Translations under genes and position numbers: made by a program
Notes under the pieces: model-generated
What the model was told of the DNA's origin: nothing
The model's database searches: none
What the model saw: only the letters and a program-made list of their open reading frames with translations
Assembly (NCBI GenBank): GCA_964439885.1
Contig: CAYTPE010000017.1
Location: 1-19,696, forward strand
From: CAYTPE01 sp964439885
Lineage (GTDB): Bacteria; Patescibacteriota; Patescibacteriia; Magasanikbacterales; GWA2-37-8
DNA: 19,696 bases
Direction: 5' to 3'
In this document: one piece after another, positions 1 to 5,370 of the stretch
Numbering within the stretch: the stretch's first letter is position 1
How the letters are laid out: every line of letters starts with the position of its first letter

Positions 1-745
1 ACTCCACCTCGCGCAATTTCTGTTCTTTTTCGCTGAGATTTGCCGTGAGGTTCATCTTTTCTCTACCGGCTTCAGTTTGAATTTTTTTAATAAAATCAAC
101 GACCGGACCCATCGCTTGTGATCCGTGTTTCATAGCTTCGACGACTTCCGCTTCGGCAATTTCTTTACATCCCGCTTCTACCATCACTACTTTGTCGGGC
201 GTACCGGCCACCACGATGTCGGCAGCGCCTTTTTCTCGTTCAGCAAAGGTGGGATTCACTTTCCACACACCATCAACCTTACCCATGCGTACCCCGGCAA
301 TCGGGCCAGCCCACGGAATGGACGACATGCTGAGGACTGTGGAAGCTGCAATCAGCGCCGGAATTTGCGGGTCATTCTCACCATCATACGAAAGTGCTGT
401 GAGAATCACTTGCACATCGTTGCGCATTTCTTGGTTAAAGAGCGGACGAATCGAGCGGTCCACCAGGCGACCAGAAAGGACTGCCTCATCGCTAGGACGA
501 CCTTCGCGTTTAATAAAGCGACTGCCTTTAATCTTGCCGGCGGCATAGAGCTTCTCTTCGAAATTCACCATGAGCGGGAAAAAATCGATACCATCACGAG
601 TATTTTTACTCATCACGGCTGTTGCCAAAATCACCGTATCTCCATAACGCACCGTGCAGGATGCGTTTGCTTGCAACGAAAAACGACCGGTTTCCACGGT
701 GAGTGTTCGCCCGGCCCATTGCATTGACCATTGTTTGATGTCCAT
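1..745 (-). CDS. pnp: Polyribonucleotide nucleotidyltransferase (PNPase), N-terminal part, cut by window edge
   Basis: The reverse complement reads from an ATG at 745 through about 248 codons to the window edge with no stop. The protein begins MDIKQWSMQWAGRTL and matches the first RNase PH domain of PNPase: VRYGDTVILATAV near residues 32-44, FFPLMVNFEEKLYAAGKIKG near 55-74, then RFIKREGRPS (76-85) and LVDRSIRPLF, the conserved loop of this domain. PNPase is a phosphorolytic 3'-5' exoribonuclease of mRNA turnover in the cytoplasm. The start is supported by AAAGGAA (752-758, minus sense) 7 nt upstream. It is the third gene of an rpsO-NYN-pnp operon. The 149-nt gap before it holds a long hairpin that may regulate it. 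The second RNase PH, KH and S1 domains lie outside the window. Confidence 0.95.
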   Translation of the reverse strand, partial: MDIKQWSMQWAGRTLTVETGRFSLQANASCTVRYGDTVILATAVMSKNTRDGIDFFPLMVNFEEKLYAAGKIKGSRFIKREGRPSDEAVLSGRLVDRSIRPLFNQEMRNDVQVILTALSYDGENDPQIPALIAASTVLSMSSIPWAGPIAGVRMGKVDGVWKVNPTFAEREKGAADIVVAGTPDKVVMVEAGCKEIAEAEVVEAMKHGSQAMGPVVDFIKKIQTEAGREKMNLTANLSEKEQKLREVE

Positions 746-763
746 ACTGTATTCCTTTGAAGC

Positions 764-810
764 TGGTATGGGAGCGTTAGACCTCGTTCAAGGTCTGGGT
801 CCCCATGCCA
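764..810 (-). promoter_or_regulatory. Two-tier hairpin in the pnp leader
   Basis: TGGTATGGG (764-772) pairs with CCCATGCCA (802-810) over 9 bp with one G-U. Inside it GACCT (780-784) pairs with AGGTC (791-795). On the minus strand this folds just upstream of the pnp Shine-Dalgarno. No T-tract follows, so it is not an intrinsic terminator. In Escherichia coli a pnp leader hairpin is cut by RNase III and used for PNPase autoregulation; an equivalent role here is inference. Confidence 0.5.
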
Positions 811-821
811 ACATTAGTAAA

Positions 822-893
822 TTAAATTGTTACAGTGCTAAATTGTTCATTGCTCGTTTTAACAATTTAACAGTTTAACCATTTAACCAATTG
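822..893. repeat. AT-rich inverted repeat and 8-bp tandem quasi-repeats between NYN gene and pnp
   Basis: TTAAATTGTTA (822-832) has a perfect 11-bp inverted partner TAACAATTTAA (860-870). Read on the minus strand, 861-893 is about four copies of an 8-mer close to AATNGTTA. The element lies directly after the NYN stop codon. Function unknown; it could protect the upstream mRNA 3' end or be an intergenic repeat found elsewhere in the genome. Confidence 0.5.
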
Positions 894-894
894 T

Positions 895-1452
895 TTATCT
901 GCGACCCGATGGATATATTTTTCTCCGATCCTGTATCAAGAACTTTCCTTTATCTTGACTCAAATCAGTAAAATCATCGGCCGCTTCCTTCAGCTTGCTC
1001 GACGTGGTTTCGCCAAACGCAATTACCTCCACTTGCTTGCCTTGATTGCGCAGATATTCTACTAAAACTGTATAATCCCCGTCACCGCTCACCAAAACAA
1101 TCGAATCGAGGCTGGGAGATAAACGGATGGCGTCCACCGCGATGCCCACATCCCAATCGGCTTTTTTTTCACCGCCATAGAAAATTTGAAGAGGCTTTTC
1201 ACGGGTTTCGATACCTTGGTTGTAGAGCGCGTCAAAGAATGGCTGCTCCTCTTTGCCTTCCGTGGAGACGACATAGGCAATGGCACGGATAAGTTTGCGG
1301 CCAGACGTAGCCTCCTTCACAATATTGCCGAAGTTAACCTTGGCGCCAAATAAATTTTTAGCGCTGTAGTACATATTCTGTACATCAATAAACACCCCTA
1401 CGCGTTGCTCGGGGTGTTTAAGAGGGTGTATTGTGTTAGGCTTGAGCTGCAT
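895..1452 (-). CDS. NYN-domain (LabA/DUF88-type, PIN-like) putative ribonuclease
   Basis: The 185-aa protein has the acidic pattern of NYN/PIN-like nucleases: VFIDVQN with Asp23 and Asn26, ADWDVGIAVDAI with Asp99, Asp101 and Asp107, and LVSGDGDY with Asp124 and Asp126. Proteins of this family are metal-dependent RNases or RNA-binding relatives; the substrate here is unknown. There is no signal peptide or membrane segment, so it should be cytoplasmic. The start (ATG at 1452) lies 17 nt inside the end of rpsO and has a good SD (GAGAAGGA, 5 nt away) made of rpsO codons, which indicates translational coupling. Later ATGs would delete Asp23. The C-terminus is basic (ends YPSGRR) and might contact RNA. 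Its place between rpsO and pnp suggests a part in RNA processing or decay. Confidence 0.88.
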   Translation of the reverse strand: MQLKPNTIHPLKHPEQRVGVFIDVQNMYYSAKNLFGAKVNFGNIVKEATSGRKLIRAIAYVVSTEGKEEQPFFDALYNQGIETREKPLQIFYGGEKKADWDVGIAVDAIRLSPSLDSIVLVSGDGDYTVLVEYLRNQGKQVEVIAFGETTSSKLKEAADDFTDLSQDKGKFLIQDRRKIYPSGRR

Positions 1453-1804
1453 TTTCCTTCTCCATTAATTCGGCTTCGTCGTCGAGCAGCGCTTCCTCTA
1501 CTTCGGCATCTTTCGCGCCTGGTTTGGCGATAGTTCGCGCGGCTTTTATTTTCAGTTTCTTGATTAAATTTTCGTAGCTTTCAGCATTTTCGCGCTTCAA
1601 ATAACGCATAAGCTGTCGGCGGCTCGAAACTTTACGAAGCAAACCTCGACGAGATGAATGATCTTTTGGATGTGCTTTGAGATGGCCGATTAATTCTTCG
1701 ATTTCGGCAGTGAGAATGGCAATCTGTACTTCACTCGAACCGGTGTCACCGGCGTGAGTTTGGTATTTTTTAATAATTGCCTGTTTCTTTTTGATATCGA
1801 GCAT
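1436..1804 (-). CDS. rpsO: 30S ribosomal protein S15 with C-terminal extension
   Basis: The start chosen is the ATG at 1804, giving MLDIKKKQAIIKKYQTHAGD and 122 aa. The upstream reading frame to 1840 lies in the leader and does not resemble S15. Family hallmarks are HAGDTGSSEVQIAILTAEI, HLKAHPKDHSSRRGLLRKVS, RRQLMRYLKREN and YENLIKKLKI. S15 binds 16S rRNA and organises the platform of the 30S subunit. Typical bacterial S15 is about 89 aa; here about 33 extra residues follow, rich in Ala, Glu and Asp and probably flexible. SD support is weak (GGTGA about 13 nt upstream), and a structured leader precedes it. It is the first gene of the operon with the NYN gene and pnp. Confidence 0.95.
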   Translation of the reverse strand: MLDIKKKQAIIKKYQTHAGDTGSSEVQIAILTAEIEELIGHLKAHPKDHSSRRGLLRKVSSRRQLMRYLKRENAESYENLIKKLKIKAARTIAKPGAKDAEVEEALLDDEAELMEKENAAQA

Positions 1805-1821
1805 ACATGCATAGAAGTTCA

Positions 1822-1875
1822 CCGGGCCAGCCCGAGGCATGTGTCTTGGGGGGTCCAGCCGCCCTTGCGGGGGCG
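1822..1875 (-). promoter_or_regulatory. GC-rich structured leader of rpsO
   Basis: Between the promoter and the rpsO start are two small GC stems: CGCCC (1860-1864) with GGGCG (1871-1875), and CGGG (1823-1826) with CCCG (1831-1834). S15 represses its own mRNA by binding a leader structure in several bacteria; whether this leader does so cannot be told from sequence alone. Confidence 0.35.
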
Positions 1876-1893
1876 TATAAATTAGGTACCCGG

Positions 1894-1922
1894 AGTGTAC
1901 CCGATTGGGGCATTTTTGTCAA
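1894..1922 (-). promoter_or_regulatory. Strong promoter of the rpsO-NYN-pnp operon
   Basis: In minus sense, TTGACA (1917-1922), a 17-nt spacer, then TACACT (1894-1899). The -35 is consensus and the -10 matches 4 of 6. The expected start is near 1887, giving an rpsO leader of about 83 nt. It begins only 15 nt after the stop codon of the upstream pilin-like gene, with no terminator between. Confidence 0.85.
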
Positions 1923-1937
1923 CCCCGGTTCGCCATG

Positions 1938-2327
1938 CTAAGCGCCGAGGAGTTTAAGTACAAATCGCGCAATGCCATACGCAGCCACTACCACAGCCAA
2001 ACCGATAATGCTGGTTTGGAGGTTATTTTTGGCCTTTTCCACAAATTCTTCATTTCCACGAGCAGTCATCCAGCGAACTCCGGAATACAAGGTGAGCCCA
2101 AAAAATGCGATCACGAGTAAACTCAACCCGAGCGAGATTATTGTGGCTATGAGACCTGGAATAGTGGCGTGAGAGCCTTGCACCGTATAGTTAAGCTTGG
2201 CGGCTGTATCATCCAGACCGTAGTTGGGCGGCAGTGTTGCTGCCCACAATTTTTGCACAGTTAAAGCAAGTGCTGAAATGGTAAACACAGACAGTGTGAT
2301 CAATTTTTTTGTCTTGCTTTTTATCAT
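1938..2327 (-). CDS. T4SS pilin-like (TrbC/VirB2-type) small membrane protein, detached family member
   Basis: 129 aa. A basic N-terminus and hydrophobic stretch ending AATLPP look like a signal peptide of about 30 residues. Two hydrophobic helices follow (about 57-82 and 105-128), joined by the short loop GVRWMTARGNEEFVEKAK. That loop motif (W-M-T-x-x-G-N-x-E-x-V-x-K) and the downstream IIGLAVVVAAYG are shared with eight other proteins between 3103 and 7383. The architecture fits the TrbC/VirB2-like T4SS pilin families common in CPR genomes; assembly into a pilus is inference. There is no clear SD (upstream ACTCAATTGT). It is separated from the main cluster by HIT and two tRNAs, and its transcript probably reads into the rpsO promoter region. 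Confidence 0.85.
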   Translation of the reverse strand: MIKSKTKKLITLSVFTISALALTVQKLWAATLPPNYGLDDTAAKLNYTVQGSHATIPGLIATIISLGLSLLVIAFFGLTLYSGVRWMTARGNEEFVEKAKNNLQTSIIGLAVVVAAYGIARFVLKLLGA

Positions 2328-2342
2328 ACAATTGAGTAAGAT
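2314..2342 (+). promoter_or_regulatory. Candidate promoter of tRNA-Arg
   Basis: TTGCTT (2314-2319), a 17-nt spacer, then TAAGAT (2337-2342), 15 nt before the tRNA, so the start would be near 2349. It overlaps the 5' end of the divergent pilin-like gene. Confidence 0.5.
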
Positions 2343-2357
2343 ACGGTCAATTTATTT

Positions 2358-2429
2358 GACCCCGTAGTTCAACGGATAGAACAGCAGCCTTCTAAGCTGC
2401 GGATCTAGGTTCGACTCCTAGCAGGGTCA
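2358..2429 (+). tRNA. tRNA-Arg (anticodon TCT)
   Basis: Complete 72-nt cloverleaf. The acceptor GACCCCG/CAGGGTC has one C-A mismatch. The D stem is GTTC/GAAC, the anticodon arm GCAGC-CTTCTAA-GCTGC gives TCT (reads AGA), and the T arm is CTAGG-TTCGACT-CCTAG. Discriminator A2429; CCA is not encoded (CTC follows). The first bases take part in an inverted repeat with the leader, GGTCAA (2345-2350) and TTGACC (2356-2361). Confidence 0.95.
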
Positions 2430-2451
2430 CTCACAGTATATCATAAGTAAT

Positions 2452-2478
2452 AAAAAATGTCCGTTAGGACATTTTTTT
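2452..2478. terminator. Bidirectional intrinsic terminator between tRNA-Arg and the HIT gene
   Basis: AATGTCC and GGACATT pair around a GTTA loop. The stem is preceded by an A run (2452-2457) and followed by a T run (2472-2478), so it works on either strand. On the plus strand it ends tRNA-Arg; on the minus strand it ends the tRNA-His/HIT transcript. The HIT stop codon (2464-2466) lies in its loop. Confidence 0.85.
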
Positions 2479-2934
2479 GAAATATGGTAACAGTTTGTCG
2501 ACAAAAGGCTTCCTCTCAGCGGCACTCGGCCAGTACGAATCTGTATAGTTGATGTAGAGATTATCTCCTGTATACCGAGGAAATACATGGAGATGAAAAT
2601 GGAAAACATCTTGGTTTCCGGCTGGTTCGTTGTGCTGTCGGGTTGAGACACCGTCGCACCCATACGCGTGTTTCAATATGATCGCCACTTTCTTCGAATA
2701 ATCAAAAATGATGTGTCCCAACTCTTCCGGCATATCGTAGAGATTTTCAATATGGCGAGTAGGGATAACTATGATATGACCGGGATTGCTTCGCCACCAC
2801 TTCCCGGCAACAAAAATAGTTACTACTTCACTACGAAATAGTACTGAGTCTTCTTGGTTGCCCTTTTCGGTTTCTTCTCCACGGGCAATTTGGCAAAGAG
2901 GGCACACGTAGCGTTCCGGCTCGTGATTGTACAT
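2464..2934 (-). CDS. HIT-family (histidine triad) nucleotide hydrolase/transferase
   Basis: 156 aa from the ATG at 2934; the longer frame to 2979 would run through tRNA-His and is rejected. The C-terminal half has the histidine triad HFHLHVFPR preceded by AGNQDV, and the middle has NPGHIIVIPTRHIENLYDM, both characteristic of HIT proteins. CPLC near residues 11-14 could bind zinc with other ligands, as in GalT/Fhit-like relatives. HIT enzymes cleave nucleotide phosphoramidates or dinucleoside polyphosphates through the central His; the substrate here cannot be assigned. The start codon is only 4 nt beyond the 3' end of tRNA-His, with no room for a separate SD. Its last codons (KKMS) form part of the bidirectional terminator. 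Confidence 0.9.
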   Translation of the reverse strand: MYNHEPERYVCPLCQIARGEETEKGNQEDSVLFRSEVVTIFVAGKWWRSNPGHIIVIPTRHIENLYDMPEELGHIIFDYSKKVAIILKHAYGCDGVSTRQHNEPAGNQDVFHFHLHVFPRYTGDNLYINYTDSYWPSAAERKPFVDKLLPYFKKMS

Positions 2935-2938
2935 AGTG

Positions 2939-3011
2939 GGTGGCCTACGGGAATCGAACCCGTAATGCGAGAGCCACAATCTCGCGTGATAACCGTTTCA
3001 CCAAGGCCACC
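2939..3011 (-). tRNA. tRNA-His (anticodon GTG)
   Basis: 73 nt on the minus strand. The 8-bp acceptor GGTGGCCT/AGGCCACC includes the extra G-1:C73 pair typical of tRNA-His. The D stem is GTGA/TCAC, the anticodon arm CGAGA-TTGTGGC-TCTCG gives GTG, and the T arm is ACGGG-TTCGATT-CCCGT. CCA is not encoded. The HIT start codon follows after 4 nt. Confidence 0.95.
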
Positions 3012-3029
3012 ATATAGAATGGTGGGGTG

Positions 3030-3058
3030 ATTATAGTATAGTTTTGTAAAAAAATCAA
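3030..3058 (-). promoter_or_regulatory. Promoter of tRNA-His and the HIT gene
   Basis: In minus sense, TTGATT (3053-3058), a 17-nt spacer, then consensus TATAAT (3030-3035). The predicted start near 3023 is 12 nt before the tRNA. The -35 hexamer is made from the last bases of the terminator stem and the start of its T-tract. Confidence 0.8.
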
Positions 3059-3074
3059 GCTTGGCAAGCTTGAT
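3047..3074 (-). terminator. Intrinsic terminator of the pilin operon
   Basis: In minus sense, ATCAAGCTT (3066-3074) pairs perfectly with AAGCTTGAT (3054-3062) around a 3-nt loop (3063-3065) and is followed by a seven-T run. It lies 28 nt after the stop codon of the last pilin-like gene. Confidence 0.9.
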
Positions 3075-3102
3075 AAATAAGGCTAGTGAAAAACCACTTT
3101 TA

Positions 3103-3519
3103 CTATATACGCAAACTCCAGCCGCCGGCTGTTATCGGTTCCCCAGCGGCGATTCGGATGACTGCCACTGCAATTGAGTACGCAGCAAAGAGCACGATAA
3201 GTCCAATAGTGGTGTCCCGAATAACATTTTTTGCTTTGCCTACCTGCTCATCATTGCCCGCTGCAGTAAGCCATAGATATCCGGCATAGAGGTAAAAAAC
3301 AAAGATAACAATGCCGAGCAAACCAAAAGCACTACGAATAATAAGCGCGGCGGTGTAGCGCGGATCGGTAGGCGGGGCGTAGTTTGCGCCCATGGGGCCG
3401 GCTGTGGCATCTAACTGCCTATCCACTTCGTAATACACCGACTGCGCCGAGGTCTGATTCACTACAGCGGTCGACAATACAAGTAGGGTAACAGCAAAAA
3501 GAAAATATTTTTTAATCAT
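3103..3519 (-). CDS. T4SS pilin-like small membrane protein, last gene of the pilin operon
   Basis: 138 aa. A signal peptide ends near NQTSA-QS (residue 25). A short Tyr- and Pro-containing ectodomain (about 26-58) follows, then two hydrophobic helices joined by YAGYLWLTAAGNDEQVGKAK, then TTIGLIVLFAAYSIAVAV. This is the family module, with Leu instead of Met in WLT. It differs from its neighbours in a longer tail (AAGEPITAGGWSLRI) after the second helix. The start is the ATG at 3519, 11 nt after the upstream stop; no SD is visible. It is followed by a strong terminator, so it ends the operon. Role as a minor pilin or a stabiliser of the appendage is inference. Confidence 0.85.
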   Translation of the reverse strand: MIKKYFLFAVTLLVLSTAVVNQTSAQSVYYEVDRQLDATAGPMGANYAPPTDPRYTAALIIRSAFGLLGIVIFVFYLYAGYLWLTAAGNDEQVGKAKNVIRDTTIGLIVLFAAYSIAVAVIRIAAGEPITAGGWSLRI

Positions 3520-3530
3520 ACGTAATCACA

Positions 3531-3929
3531 TTATGCAGAAGCGCTCATTACACGATGCATTACAAAAACGGTGATGCTGTAAGCCGCGAATACGATGATA
3601 AGCCCGATCACCGAAGCGCGCAAAATACCGGTGGCTTTTTCTACCTGTTCGGCATTACCAGCCGATGTCATCCAGAGCACTCCCGCATACACCGTGAGCA
3701 CAAAGAAGATAGTGCCCAGTACCGAGAGCACCGATCGTACGATTCGGCCAATGGTTTCAGACAGTGACGTATCCGTCACATTCATCGTTTGATAACCTGC
3801 CTGGTTTGCGATTTCTCCAGTCATGCCTTGGCCACCCGCCCCCACCCCTATATCAACCGCACCCGCAACGAGCGGCACGCATAATATAGCACACACGAGA
3901 AAACCGGTAATTTTTTGCAACCATTTCAT
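3531..3929 (-). CDS. T4SS pilin-like small membrane protein
   Basis: 132 aa. The signal peptide (MKWLQKITGFLVCAILCVPL) ends near AGA-VDIG. A Gly-rich stretch (GVGAGGQGMTGEIANQAG) and about 30 more polar residues form the ectodomain. Two hydrophobic helices follow, joined by YAGVLWMTSAGNAEQVEKAT, then VIGLIIVFAAYSITVFV. It is closest by eye to the 3942-4307 protein (SVLGTIFF-LTVYAGV in both), which suggests local duplication. The start is the ATG at 3929, 12 nt after the upstream stop, without a clear SD, so translation probably depends on coupling. Confidence 0.85.
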   Translation of the reverse strand: MKWLQKITGFLVCAILCVPLVAGAVDIGVGAGGQGMTGEIANQAGYQTMNVTDTSLSETIGRIVRSVLSVLGTIFFVLTVYAGVLWMTSAGNAEQVEKATGILRASVIGLIIVFAAYSITVFVMHRVMSASA

Positions 3930-3941
3930 ATATAGTGTTGG

Positions 3942-4307
3942 CTAGGTTCCAAGGCGCGATCCAACAAAAACGGTTATCGCATAAGCGGCAAGCGTGATGG
4001 CTAAACCAATAACAGCCGCCGAGAGCACACTGCGTGATTTTTCCACCGCTTCGCTATTCCCCATGGCTGTCATCCAAATCACTCCGGCGTATACGGTGAG
4101 ACAAAAGAAGATGGTGCCGAGCACGCTGAGTACACCACGAACGATAAGTGCGACTGTTCCCGGCAAGTCATCAGAAAGATGCGTTGAGGTTGCTGCCTTA
4201 TCAAGGTTTTCTAAACCGCTTGAAAGCGGACCTTGGGCATGCGCCACACATAAAAGCGCCGATGAACTACACACAATGAATAAAAAGATGAAAAAAAATT
4301 TCTTCAT
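3942..4307 (-). CDS. T4SS pilin-like small membrane protein
   Basis: 121 aa from the ATG at 4307. The frame extends upstream to 4370, but that part is the shifted reading of the previous gene and lacks a signal peptide. MKKFFFIFLF begins a signal peptide ending near AHA-QGP (about residue 24). After a short ectodomain come two helices joined by YAGVIWMTAMGNSEAVEKSR, then VIGLAITLAAYAITVFV. The upstream stop and this start form TAATATG, one nucleotide apart, a classic coupling arrangement. The nearly identical sequence before and across the loop (RSVLSVLGTIFF or RGVLSVLGTIFF) points to recent shared ancestry with the 3531-3929 protein. Confidence 0.85.
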   Translation of the reverse strand: MKKFFFIFLFIVCSSSALLCVAHAQGPLSSGLENLDKAATSTHLSDDLPGTVALIVRGVLSVLGTIFFCLTVYAGVIWMTAMGNSEAVEKSRSVLSAAVIGLAITLAAYAITVFVGSRLGT

Positions 4308-4308
4308 A

Positions 4309-4752
4309 TTAACTAACTGAGGTGTGAGCGGCACGATAGGATTGCGGTTCTGGCTGGCTGTTCGCGCCATTGTTTAAATAACTAAATATTGTGCGAGTGA
4401 GAGCGTACGCGCCGAGTATAATCAAAAGTCCGATGATCGCGCCCGTAAGCATATCTTTGGATTTATCAACCTTTTCGGTATTGCCCATCGCGGTCATCCA
4501 ATTAAACCCGGCATAGAGAATAATGCCGAAAAAAATGATACCCAAAAATCCAAGCGCGATAGACACTACGGCGCCAATAGCCCCAGGCAAGGTGTCAGCA
4601 CCGAGTACCGTTTGCGGTAAAAAGTTTGGATTATCTTTGTTGACTGTGTTTATTGTCTCGGGCAGACCATAACCAGCACCAAATACAATAGCCGGCGCTA
4701 CAAAGGCTGCGCTTATCATCATTGTCAGAATGAGTCGACGGGCAGTAGACAT
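4309..4752 (-). CDS. T4SS pilin-like small membrane protein
   Basis: 147 aa from the ATG at 4752, with GAAGA just upstream as a weak SD; a TTG 24 nt further upstream is less likely. A signal peptide (MSTARRLILTMMISAAFVAP) ends near FGA-GYG. The ectodomain of about 40 residues carries LPETINTVNKDNPNFLP. Two helices are joined by YAGFNWMTAMGNTEKVDKSK and followed by IIGLLIILGAYALTRTIF, then a hydrophilic tail (about 25 residues, NNGANSQPEPQ) that most family members lack. It is the first gene after the large hairpin 4792-4868 and precedes the next pilin-like gene by 1 nt. Confidence 0.85.
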   Translation of the reverse strand: MSTARRLILTMMISAAFVAPAIVFGAGYGLPETINTVNKDNPNFLPQTVLGADTLPGAIGAVVSIALGFLGIIFFGIILYAGFNWMTAMGNTEKVDKSKDMLTGAIIGLLIILGAYALTRTIFSYLNNGANSQPEPQSYRAAHTSVS

Positions 4753-4791
4753 AGTATCTTCTACGTTTGTCTTCAAAAGTACAAGATACTA

Positions 4792-4868
4792 CCCAACAGG
4801 CGTGCCCTCACCTCGTCCGATACAGCTTCTATAAGCTGTGCCCGGCGAGATGAGTGCGCTCTGTTGGG
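4792..4868 (-). promoter_or_regulatory. Large intercistronic stem-loop after the candidate major pilin gene
   Basis: Nested stems: CCCAACAG (4792-4799) with CTGTTGGG (4861-4868), perfect 8 bp; CTCACCTCG (4807-4815) with CGAGATGAG (4846-4854), one mismatch; and ACAGCTT (4822-4828) with AAGCTGT (4833-4839), perfect 7 bp around CTAT. On the minus strand no T-tract follows, so intrinsic termination is unlikely. Its place between the strongly initiated first gene and the rest fits an mRNA stabiliser, processing site or partial block that sets subunit ratios; this is inference. Confidence 0.75.
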
Positions 4869-4876
4869 AGTTCTGC

Positions 4877-5284
4877 TTAAAATTTAACGCCCTGATCAGA
4901 ATTCGTTGCGTTGATAAGTTGGTTGATAACGAAGTTCGCCAAAGCGTATGCCGAGAAGATAATAGCTAGACCGATAATACCGGCAAAGATCCATTTCTTA
5001 GCTTCTCCAACTTTCTCATCGTTACCGCCAGCCGTCATCCATGTGAAACCACCGATAAGGATGATGACAACAGCGATGATACCGAGCAAGCTCATGGCCA
5101 CTTTTATAATACGAGCGATTGTCACGCGCACATCGGTACTGGAAAGTCCGGTTTGTGCTGCGTATTCAGTGCCGAGGTCGCTTGGTGTGAGATCGGCACG
5201 AGCTGGTGCTGCCGCGAAAGCCAAACCACCCACCAATGCAGCGAACATCGCGATAGTCGTAAAGTAGCGTTGCATTTTTAACAT
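4877..5284 (-). CDS. T4SS pilin-like protein, candidate major subunit
   Basis: 135 aa. The signal peptide ends at AAAPARA-DLT (about residue 30). The mature protein is short: DLTPSDLGTEYAAQTGLSS, a first helix (about 59-85), the loop GGFTWMTAGGNDEKVGEAKK, a second helix IIGLAIIFSAYALANFVIN, and the tail QLINATNSDQGVKF. Three signals mark it as the best expressed member: an extended -10 promoter just upstream, a perfect SD, and a large hairpin right after its stop codon. A VirB2-like major pilin role, processed by signal peptidase and extracted from the inner membrane into a filament, is inferred from architecture and context. A second ATG at codon 4 is less well spaced from the SD. Confidence 0.88.
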   Translation of the reverse strand: MLKMQRYFTTIAMFAALVGGLAFAAAPARADLTPSDLGTEYAAQTGLSSTDVRVTIARIIKVAMSLLGIIAVVIILIGGFTWMTAGGNDEKVGEAKKWIFAGIIGLAIIFSAYALANFVINQLINATNSDQGVKF

Positions 5285-5288
5285 AGTG

Positions 5289-5299
5289 TCACCTCCTTT
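5289..5299 (-). promoter_or_regulatory. Perfect Shine-Dalgarno of the candidate major pilin
   Basis: In minus sense AAAGGAGGTGA, fully complementary to the usual 16S rRNA 3' end, with 7 nt between GGAGG and the ATG. It is by far the strongest SD among the pilin-like genes here and fixes the start at 5284. Confidence 0.9.
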
Positions 5300-5334
5300 C
5301 GAGTGTTTTTTATTTGCATATGAATACGTGTTTT

Positions 5335-5363
5335 ATTATAGCACACAATATCGTTTCTCGAAA
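5335..5363 (-). promoter_or_regulatory. Extended -10 promoter of the five-gene pilin operon
   Basis: In minus sense TGC-TATAAT (-10 at 5335-5340, TGC at 5341-5343) with a poor -35 (TTTCGA, 5358-5363) at 17 nt. A perfect -10 with a TGn extension can work without a good -35. The leader would be about 44 nt. Confidence 0.7.
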
Positions 5364-5370
5364 TAGCTTG

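Noticed and set aside
125..727. Plus-strand open frames opposite pnp
   Set aside because: They are antisense shadows; the minus strand encodes a clear PNPase N-terminus with an SD.
1805..1840. Longer S15 start at 1840
   Set aside because: The extra residues lie in the GC-rich leader, do not resemble S15, and the family start MLDIKKKQ fits the ATG at 1804.
2935..2979. Longer HIT start
   Set aside because: It would be read through the tRNA-His gene.
4792..4868. Large hairpin as an intrinsic terminator
   Set aside because: No T-tract follows it on the minus strand, and the next gene has no promoter of its own that I can see.
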